Assembly: GCA_017161665.1 (NCBI GenBank)
Contig: JADFCT010000153.1
Span: 1 to 8,559 of the forward strand
Direction: 5' to 3'
DNA: 8,559 nt
Source of the DNA: Candidatus Sumerlaeota bacterium
GTDB lineage: Bacteria; Sumerlaeota; Sumerlaeia; JADFCT01
The position numbers and the translations under genes were made by a program. Below, one piece after another: positions 1 to 5,223 of this stretch. Position 1 is the stretch's first letter. Every line of letters starts with the position of its first letter. The notes below the pieces were generated by a model. It was not told where the DNA came from. It did no database searches and was given only the letters and a program-made list of their open reading frames with translations.

Positions 1-1
1 G

Positions 2-598
2 ACAAGCCAGGACGGGATTAATTGGATACATGAAACCGACCTGAACCTTGCTTCCAATCGCGTCATTGACGCCTGTGTGACGCGCCTGCCCAATGGCTCT
101 TGGCGCATGTGGTACAATAACGAAGTGGATCGAAAGTCCATGTACATTGCCGACAGCCCGGATTTGTTTCACTGGACACAGGGAGGGAAAGCCATCGGCG
201 ATCAGGCGGGTGAGGGAGCCAAGGTGTTCATCTGGAAAGGGCGCTATTGGATGGTGGTCGATACCTGGGACGGACTGGCTGTTTATTCGTCGAATGATTG
301 CGAGCAATGGACACGCCAGAACGAAAACATCCTCCGGAAGCCCGGCGCCGGACTGGATGATCAGGTCAAGGGCGGCCATCCCGATGTGGTGGTCAGCGGC
401 GACAGGGCTTTTCTGTTCTACTTCACCCATCCCGGCCGACGTGGGCCGAGAGCCAACGAAGACCGATATGAAACCCGGCGCTCGTCAATCCAGGTCGTGG
501 AACTGGAGTATGCCGACGGCGTCATTACCTGCGATCGGGATCGCTCCACGCATATCCAATTACAGCCGCCCAAGGAAGACAGTGGGAAGAAAGAATAA
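2..598 (+). CDS. Five-bladed beta-propeller glycosidase-like protein, C-terminal part (5' end outside window)
   Basis: The reading frame is open from the left edge to a TAA at 596-598, giving 198 residues with no start in view, so the gene begins upstream. The visible part holds repeated propeller-like blades: S-Q-D-G-x-N-W near the edge, then LPNGSWRMWYNN, then ADSPDLFHWT, then GRYWMVVDTWDGLAVYSSND, and finally GGHPDVVV followed by FLFYFTHPGR. The alternation of 'DG/SxDxxxW' turns with 'xxWxMxY' strands is typical of the GH43/GH32/GH68 beta-fructosidase-arabinanase superfamily and related uncharacterised glycosidase-like proteins. These act on oligosaccharides or polysaccharide side chains. 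The catalytic aspartate of the first blade would lie upstream, so activity and exact family cannot be judged. A GTG at 77 could act as an internal start, but homology-like sequence continues upstream of it. It converges on the minus-strand esterase. A charged tail (KEDSGKKE) ends the protein. Confidence 0.65.
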   Translation, partial: TSQDGINWIHETDLNLASNRVIDACVTRLPNGSWRMWYNNEVDRKSMYIADSPDLFHWTQGGKAIGDQAGEGAKVFIWKGRYWMVVDTWDGLAVYSSNDCEQWTRQNENILRKPGAGLDDQVKGGHPDVVVSGDRAFLFYFTHPGRRGPRANEDRYETRRSSIQVVELEYADGVITCDRDRSTHIQLQPPKEDSGKKE

Positions 599-660
599 CT
601 GAGGATCGCCGTATTTCCAGGACCGGTTAATGGCTGCCACTGGACAATGTTTTCGTAGTG

Positions 661-728
661 ACAACAAAAACGGCGCGCCGGGTGAGGGGGCCGATGGAGG
701 TTAGATCGGACACAAACCGGCGCGCCGT
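661..728 (-). terminator. Probable Rho-independent terminator of the esterase operon, built from a perfect 12-base inverted repeat
   Basis: ACGGCGCGCCGG at 670-681 and CCGGCGCGCCGT at 717-728 are exact reverse complements separated by 35 bases. Read on the minus strand, the second arm ends CCGT and runs straight into TTTTTGTTGT (670 down to 661), the order stem then T-run expected of an intrinsic terminator. It lies 48 bases past the esterase stop codon. There is no T-run after the plus-strand arm, so it should be one-directional. The 35-base loop is longer than normal and each arm is itself nearly self-complementary (GGCGCGCC), so a different role such as a repeat element is possible. Confidence 0.5.
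673..704 (-). repeat. Copy A of a possible dispersed intergenic repeat
   Basis: On the minus strand this segment reads CTAA, then CCTCCATCGGC, then CC and TCA, then GGCGCGC. The same blocks in the same order appear at 7540-7582, with short insertions between them. The longest exact shared word is gccgatggaggt (690-701 here, 7564-7575 there). Two copies in gene-free DNA of one 8.5 kb window suggest a repeat family, but only the shared blocks are observed. Confidence 0.4.
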
Positions 729-775
729 CTCATGAGGGAGCGGAACCTTCTCCCCTGGGCGAATCGACACAAGGA

Positions 776-1945
776 TCAGCGGAACAGTTTCGGAGCAAAT
801 TCCGCCAGATAATCCCGCCAGTTGATCCAGGTATGGCCACCTTCGGACTCCTTGTATTCAACGTTGAATTTGTGGGATTCGAGCATTTTGACCGTCGCCC
901 GGGAGGTTTCGATCAGGAAATCTTCTTTGCCCGTGGCAAACCAGACCAGTTTGAGATCTTTTTTCAAGGCCTCGTCATCCAGTTTCGCTTTGTTTTTTTC
1001 TTCCCAGCTGGGACCTTGGTTTTGATTGCCAAATCCACCGGCAATCCCAAAGACGCCCGAACTGAAGACGCCGAAATAACTGAATTGTTCCAGGTTGGGC
1101 ACGGCGATATTAAGTGTCTGAGCGCCTCCCATGGACAAGCCCGCAATGGCGCGACTGCCCCGATCGGTGAGGACGCGATAATGGTCTTCCACGTAAGGCA
1201 GGATGTCCTGGATGAATTCACTCTCAAAATTTTCGGCGAGCACATTGGAACTCCCCCAGGTGAACCGTCCAATATGGCCGTTGGGCATCACCATGATCAT
1301 GGGTTTCGCTTTGCCCTCGGCAATCAGATTATCCAGGATGAAACCGGCCCGTCCCACCGTGGACCAGGAATCGTCGCAATCCGACGCGCCATGGAGGAGA
1401 TAGAAAACAGGGAGTTTGCCATCGCCCTTCTCGTAGCCTGGCGGGGTGTAAATGTGCATCCGACGGTGGTTTTTAAGGACCTTGGAATAATAGGTGACCT
1501 CGGCCACGGCGCCGTGAGGCACGGGCTTGGTATCGGCAAATTCCAAACCAGGCACATAAACCAGGCTCCAGCTGTTTGCATTGGATTGACTGGTGATCGG
1601 ATTGGTGGGATCAATGACGGATACGCCATCGACATTGAACAGATACCGGTAGGCGCCGGGCGGGTTGATGGGGCCGACCGTTGTTTCCCAGACACCTTCG
1701 TCATTTTTCGCCAGTTCCGATGCCTGACCGAGATTGGGGATATCGCCGGCGTTCAGGCGAACGGACTCCGCTTTCGGCGCAAGAATGCGGAAGGTGACTT
1801 TGCCGTCTTCAGTCACCTCCGGGGAAACGACCTGAGGCCCTCTGCCTCGTGGCGCTTGAGCAAAAGCGCCTGCGCAGACAAGCACGAGCGCCCATCCAAC
1901 CAGCGAGGCGCATGGAGTGAAACGGAATGAAACAAAACGATTCAT
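776..1945 (-). CDS. Secreted CE1-type esterase (esterase D / feruloyl or acetyl-xylan esterase-like)
   Basis: This is a 389-residue alpha/beta-hydrolase. Residues 1-29 form a signal peptide with a hydrophobic core (VGWALVLVCAGAFA) and an AFA cleavage site before Q30. Residues about 38-132 look like the immunoglobulin-like, CBM48-related domain often found before CE1 esterases (VTFRILAPKAESVRL, GAYRYLFNVDG). The catalytic domain follows from about 150: FYLLHGASD at 181-189, the nucleophile elbow GLSMGG with Ser271, then Asp342 (ATGKEDF) and His371 (GGHTW). The triad is therefore complete. Such enzymes remove acyl or feruloyl groups from plant-type polysaccharides, or act on other sugar esters. 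The ATG at 1945 is chosen because GGAGAGG lies 8 bases upstream and the signal peptide begins right there. An upstream in-frame start at 2002 would lie inside the regulator gene and add a non-signal extension. It follows the MarR gene by 19 bases, so co-transcription is likely. The natural substrate is not visible from sequence. Confidence 0.88.
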   Translation of the reverse strand: MNRFVSFRFTPCASLVGWALVLVCAGAFAQAPRGRGPQVVSPEVTEDGKVTFRILAPKAESVRLNAGDIPNLGQASELAKNDEGVWETTVGPINPPGAYRYLFNVDGVSVIDPTNPITSQSNANSWSLVYVPGLEFADTKPVPHGAVAEVTYYSKVLKNHRRMHIYTPPGYEKGDGKLPVFYLLHGASDCDDSWSTVGRAGFILDNLIAEGKAKPMIMVMPNGHIGRFTWGSSNVLAENFESEFIQDILPYVEDHYRVLTDRGSRAIAGLSMGGAQTLNIAVPNLEQFSYFGVFSSGVFGIAGGFGNQNQGPSWEEKNKAKLDDEALKKDLKLVWFATGKEDFLIETSRATVKMLESHKFNVEYKESEGGHTWINWRDYLAEFAPKLFR

Positions 1946-1953
1946 TGTTCTTA

Positions 1954-1960
1954 CCTCTCC
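1954..1960 (-). promoter_or_regulatory. Ribosome binding site of the esterase
   Basis: The minus strand reads GGAGAGG, then 8 bases, then ATG at 1945. This is the signal that decides the start over the longer frame beginning at 2002. Confidence 0.7.
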
Positions 1961-1964
1961 GAAT

Positions 1965-2450
1965 TTATTTTTCAACGTCCTTGCCGGACGCGACCACACC
2001 ATGAGTTTCTCGATGGATTCGCCCTCCCATCGCTTCCGTGATGCGCTCCAGATAAACGATCATCGCTCCTGCCTCATCGGCGCTGAAACAATCCAGAATC
2101 TGATTCTGAATCGGCCGAATGGCCGCCATCAATTGACGATGCGCCTTTCGCCCTTGCGGCGTGATGAGCACACTGCGGGCGCGGCCATCGGTGGGATGGG
2201 ACCGGCGTTCTACAAAACCGTTTTTTTCCAGAAGAACCAGCATGGCTCGAATCGTATTGGGATCCGATGAGGCCCGGTGAACCAGTTCCCGCTGCTTCAG
2301 TCCATCTTGTTCCATCAGCAGCGACAGAATCACCAGTTGATCGGCCGTCACGCCATGCCGCGAAAGGGCAGCCATGGTCTGTCGATGCATGGTCCAGTAA
2401 GCGGCGCGCAACGCCATGGCAACTTCGTGTCCCGTTTTCATTGCATCCAT
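1965..2450 (-). CDS. MarR-family transcriptional regulator
   Basis: The protein has 161 residues, a normal length for a MarR dimer subunit. Residues about 36-100 form the winged helix-turn-helix: GVTADQLVILSLLMEQDGL, then ELVHRASSDPNTIRAMLVLLEKNGFVERR. The wing follows with the family signature HPTDGRARSVLIT (about 85-97). Flanking helices would form the dimer and ligand pocket. MarR proteins usually repress their own and divergent genes and release DNA on binding a small, often aromatic, ligand. The ATG at 2450 is preceded directly by an in-frame TGA, so the protein cannot start earlier. An ATG at 2441 is a possible alternative, and neither has a strong Shine-Dalgarno sequence. It lies upstream of the esterase on the same strand and is divergent from the lyase-GH5 gene, so it may control both. 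The ligand is unknown. Confidence 0.9.
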   Translation of the reverse strand: MDAMKTGHEVAMALRAAYWTMHRQTMAALSRHGVTADQLVILSLLMEQDGLKQRELVHRASSDPNTIRAMLVLLEKNGFVERRSHPTDGRARSVLITPQGRKAHRQLMAAIRPIQNQILDCFSADEAGAMIVYLERITEAMGGRIHRETHGVVASGKDVEK

Positions 2451-2454
2451 CTTT

Positions 2455-2464
2455 CATACGTATG
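2455..2464. promoter_or_regulatory. Palindrome CATACGTATG, candidate operator
   Basis: This is an exact 10-base palindrome, 4 bases upstream of the MarR ATG at 2450, next to the related word TATGCGTA. MarR proteins usually bind palindromes overlapping promoters or transcription starts. The place fits autorepression, but binding is inferred only from position and symmetry. Confidence 0.35.
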
Positions 2465-2480
2465 CGTACAATATATTTCC

Positions 2481-2510
2481 TTTCTATCCAGTTGAACGTG
2501 GGAGCGTCAA
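2481..2510 (-). promoter_or_regulatory. Candidate sigma70-type promoter for marR-esterase
   Basis: On the minus strand TTGACG (2510-2505) is followed after 18 bases by TAGAAA (2486-2481), 5/6 and 4/6 matches to consensus. An alternative -10 box, TATATT, lies at 2475-2470 but lacks a good partner. Transcription would begin around 2474-2463, at or near the palindrome. Confidence 0.35.
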
Positions 2511-2526
2511 GAAAATAGTTCCCACG
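2497..2526. repeat. Inverted repeat CGTGGGA-N16-TCCCACG
   Basis: Perfect 7-base arms at 2497-2503 and 2520-2526 can extend inward by a G-T and a C-G pair. The minus-strand -35 candidate lies in the centre. It may be a second regulator site or a transcript hairpin. Confidence 0.4.
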
Positions 2527-2611
2527 AAGAATGGGCCGGACCGAAAAACATCCGCATCCTTTATTTTACGGATTGGCGCCTTATGCAGATTTGCACCGGG
2601 CAATGGTTATA

Positions 2612-2641
2612 TTGACATCGCCCACTCAGTCCATTTATAAA
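2612..2641 (+). promoter_or_regulatory. Near-consensus sigma70-type promoter for the lyase-GH5 operon
   Basis: TTGACA at 2612-2617 (6/6) is followed after 18 bases by TATAAA at 2636-2641 (5/6). Transcription should start near 2649, leaving a leader of about 36 bases before the ATG at 2685. It is the best promoter match I found in the window. Confidence 0.6.
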
Positions 2642-2672
2642 ATGCAATCTACGGCACAGATGTATGATGAAT

Positions 2673-2678
2673 AAGGAG
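2673..2678 (+). promoter_or_regulatory. Ribosome binding site AAGGAG of the lyase-GH5 gene
   Basis: AAGGAG ends 6 bases before the ATG at 2685. The two earlier in-frame ATGs (2664 and 2667) lie upstream of this site and are therefore unlikely starts. Confidence 0.8.
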
Positions 2679-2684
2679 CGTCCC

Positions 2685-5171
2685 ATGCGTTTTTATACTG
2701 TAACCTTTCTGCTGTTTTCCCTCTGCGCGCCCCATGCGCCGTCCGCATCTACGCATGACGCGCGTCAGACAATACGCAAGGCAGCGCAGTACTATGCCAA
2801 CACGGTCGCCAGTCATGGGGGCTATGTCTATTATTACAGCGACGATCTCACACAGCGCTGGGGAGAGGGAAAGGCTTCTATCGATACAATCTTTGTTCAG
2901 CCCCCCGGAACACCCACTGTTGGAATGGCCTATTTGAAGGCTTGGCGCGCCACCGGGGATCCCTTTCTCTTGAATGCTGCCCGAAAAGCCGCACAGGCGT
3001 TGATGGATGGTCAGCTCGAATCCGGCGGCTGGCAACAGGTTGTTCACTTTGCGCCCCCCGAGCGGGGGCGCATGGGAAAGTACCGCCACGGCAGAGGGGG
3101 GGGGACTTTCAACGCCTCCTCATTGGATGACGATCAGACACAATCTGCCCTTCAGTTTCTGATGCAAATGGACCAGGCGTTCGAATTTAGAAATGCCGAA
3201 ATTCACGAAGCGGTCATGTTTGGGTTGGACGCTCTCCTGAAGGCGCAATTTACCAATGGCGCCTTCCCACAGGTTTGGACAGGAGCAGCGCAAGAGACGC
3301 CCGTTGTGAAAGCGCATTACCCGGACGATGACTGGAGAACGAAAGGCCGTTTGAAAGACTATTGGAACTACTATACCCTCAATGACGGGCTGGCGGGAAC
3401 CGTCGCCGAGACGCTGATTGCGGCCCATCGGACCTATGGCGATCCGAAATTTAAAACCGCCCTGGCCAAACTGGGCGACTTCCTGATGCTGGCCCAAATG
3501 CCTCTCCCCCAGCCCGCCTGGTGTCAGCAATACAACTATGAGACCATTCCGATCTGGGCCAGGAAATTTGAGCCGCCCGCCATCGCGACCTGGGAGTCAC
3601 AGGACGTCATGGAAACGCTGATCCAGATCGCCCGCCATACAAAGGATGAGAAATATCTGGAGCCGATCCCCCGCGCTCTGGACTACCTCACCGAGCAGTG
3701 CTTGAGGCCGGACGGTCGAATGGCCCGGTTTCACGAACTCCAAACCAACCGCCCTCTCTTTCTGGATAAGAAATACCAGATAACCTATGAGCATGACGAC
3801 ACACCCTCACACTATAGCTGGTTTCAGAAGGCTCGCCTTCAGAAAATCCAAAAAAACCTGGACGACGCGCGACAGGGGAAAGCTATTGGCGTGACCGGTA
3901 GTCCTCAAAATCAGGAACAGACTATTGAGGGGATCATCAACCGGTTGGACGCCATGGGACGGTGGGTTTCCACCTATGATGGGGAGCCTCTCGTGGGGCA
4001 GCCGAAGTTTCAGCCCGGATTCCGCTATCTCTCAAGCGAGGTGTTCAGCCGCAAAATTGAAGCGCTGAGCGAATACATTCTCTCAAACGAGACCGCTCCC
4101 CCGCTCCCAAAAGCAAAAGCGCCCCAACCGATGGAATCCATTCGACTGACCGATGACGGTCAAGCCTTCAGGACTGCCAACTCTGGCCGACCCTTCGTTC
4201 CCTGGGGTGTCAACTACGATCATGACGCCGAAGGACGGCTCATCGAAGATTACTGGGAAGAGGAATGGCCCACGGTCGTTCAGGATTTCCAGGAGATAAA
4301 GGAACTTGGCGCCAATGTGGTTCGTGTCCATCTCCAGCTGGGAATGTTCATGAGGCAATCCGATCAGCCGAACACGCAAACACTGGACCGGCTGGACTCT
4401 CTGCTAGAACTGGCCGAAGAAACGGGTCTGTATCTCGATATCACTGGCTTGGGCTGCTATCACAAACAGGATGTCCCCCCCTGGTACGATTCGATGACTG
4501 ACGAAGAGCGCTGGACGGTTCAAGCCAGATTCTGGGAGGAAGTGGCCCGCATCGGCGCCCGAAGCCATGCTGTTTTTTGCTATGACCTCATGAATGAACC
4601 GGTGGTCACCGCTGGATCAAAAAAAGAAACGGATTGGCTCCTCGGTGAATTGGGGGGCAAGTTCTTTGTCCAACGCATTAATCGGGATGGAGAGGGCCGA
4701 ACAAACAAAACCATCGCCAAGGCTTGGGTGGACCGGTTGACGACCGCTATCCGAAAGCATGACCGGCGCCATTTAATCACCGTCGGCGTCATTCCCTGGG
4801 CCCACACCTTCCCTGGCGCCCGTCCTCTTTTCTACGATCCCGAGGTGGGAAACAATCTGGATTTTGTCAGTGTTCATTTCTATCCGGAAACCGGAAAACT
4901 GGACAAAGCCCTGAAGGCCCTGGCAGTCTATGATGTCGGCAAGCCACTCGTCATTGAGGAAATGTTCCCACTGAAATGCACTATCGACGAACTGAGTGAA
5001 TTCATCGAACAATCCAAGGGCGTGGCCGATGGCTGGATGTCCTTTTACTGGGGCAAGCGCATCGACGAATACCATGAAAATGACGGCATCGCCGGAGCGA
5101 TCATCAAGGCCTGGCTGGAACGATTCAAAGAAATGGCGATGCAAATGAAGAAGACGCAACAAACGTTCTGA
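2685..5171 (+). CDS. Secreted two-domain enzyme: PL10-like pectate lyase domain fused to a GH5-type glycosidase domain
   Basis: The protein has 828 residues. Residues 1-22 form a signal peptide (hydrophobic TVTFLLFSLCA, cleavage near PSAS). Residues about 25-370 resemble the alpha/alpha-barrel PL10 pectate lyase group: GEGKAS (60-65), VQPPGTPTVG (71-80), SLDDDQTQ (146-153), TLNDGLAG (231-238), QPAWCQQY (276-283), WARKFEPPAI (291-300) and EPIPRALDYL (326-335). A Pro/Lys/Ala-rich linker lies at about 471-482. Residues about 485-820 are a clan GH-A (alpha/beta)8 glycosidase of GH5 type: Arg547 (NVVRVHL), the acid/base in NEP with Glu638, His731/Tyr733 (VSVHFYP), nucleophile Glu759 in KPLVIEEM, and Trp789 (SFYWG). 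All key GH-A residues are present, so the second domain is probably active. One polypeptide would thus combine polyuronate cleavage with endo- or exo-glycosidase action. The start follows AAGGAG. It is probably the first gene of an operon with the next one. Exact specificity of either domain cannot be read. A run of nine G at 3096-3104 lies within the lyase domain. Confidence 0.8.
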   Translation: MRFYTVTFLLFSLCAPHAPSASTHDARQTIRKAAQYYANTVASHGGYVYYYSDDLTQRWGEGKASIDTIFVQPPGTPTVGMAYLKAWRATGDPFLLNAARKAAQALMDGQLESGGWQQVVHFAPPERGRMGKYRHGRGGGTFNASSLDDDQTQSALQFLMQMDQAFEFRNAEIHEAVMFGLDALLKAQFTNGAFPQVWTGAAQETPVVKAHYPDDDWRTKGRLKDYWNYYTLNDGLAGTVAETLIAAHRTYGDPKFKTALAKLGDFLMLAQMPLPQPAWCQQYNYETIPIWARKFEPPAIATWESQDVMETLIQIARHTKDEKYLEPIPRALDYLTEQCLRPDGRMARFHELQTNRPLFLDKKYQITYEHDDTPSHYSWFQKARLQKIQKNLDDARQGKAIGVTGSPQNQEQTIEGIINRLDAMGRWVSTYDGEPLVGQPKFQPGFRYLSSEVFSRKIEALSEYILSNETAPPLPKAKAPQPMESIRLTDDGQAFRTANSGRPFVPWGVNYDHDAEGRLIEDYWEEEWPTVVQDFQEIKELGANVVRVHLQLGMFMRQSDQPNTQTLDRLDSLLELAEETGLYLDITGLGCYHKQDVPPWYDSMTDEERWTVQARFWEEVARIGARSHAVFCYDLMNEPVVTAGSKKETDWLLGELGGKFFVQRINRDGEGRTNKTIAKAWVDRLTTAIRKHDRRHLITVGVIPWAHTFPGARPLFYDPEVGNNLDFVSVHFYPETGKLDKALKALAVYDVGKPLVIEEMFPLKCTIDELSEFIEQSKGVADGWMSFYWGKRIDEYHENDGIAGAIIKAWLERFKEMAMQMKKTQQTF

Positions 5172-5223
5172 CCGTCGATTGGCTGGTTCTCTGTTCTCCG
5201 AATCTCTTGAAAGGATGAAATTC

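Larger units (their letters stand above)
599..775. other. Convergent intergenic gap
   Basis: This stretch separates the plus-strand propeller gene from the end of the minus-strand esterase. I see no credible ORF in it. Its main content is the 12-base inverted repeat at 670-728, and it also shares a motif with 7540-7582 (both listed separately). Confidence 0.6.
2451..2684. promoter_or_regulatory. Divergent control region between the MarR-esterase and lyase-hydrolase units
   Basis: This 234-base non-coding region is bounded by two divergent starts. It contains a strong plus-strand promoter match (2612-2641), a weaker minus-strand promoter candidate (2481-2510), a perfect 10-base palindrome beside the MarR start (2455-2464) and a larger inverted repeat (2497-2526). 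It is the natural place for MarR binding and for coordinated control of both directions. Confidence 0.7.

Noticed and set aside
833..1930. Long plus-strand frame of 365 codons opposite the esterase
   Set aside because: It is fully antisense to a gene with an intact catalytic triad, signal peptide and Shine-Dalgarno site, and its own translation shows no recognisable domain.
1945..2002. Upstream start for the esterase at 2002
   Set aside because: It would overlap the end of the MarR gene and put a charged extension ahead of the signal peptide; ATG 1945 has GGAGAGG at proper spacing.
2685..2768. Lipoprotein signal (cysteine in LLFSLC) on the lyase-GH5 protein
   Set aside because: The residue before the cysteine is Leu rather than Gly, Ala or Ser, so it does not fit a lipobox; ordinary signal peptidase I cleavage is more likely.
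5179..5223. TTG start at 5179 or ATG at 5215 for the alpha/alpha-barrel hydrolase
   Set aside because: Neither has a Shine-Dalgarno site at working distance, while ATG 5224 is about 8 bases after GAAAGGA and gives a normal signal peptide.
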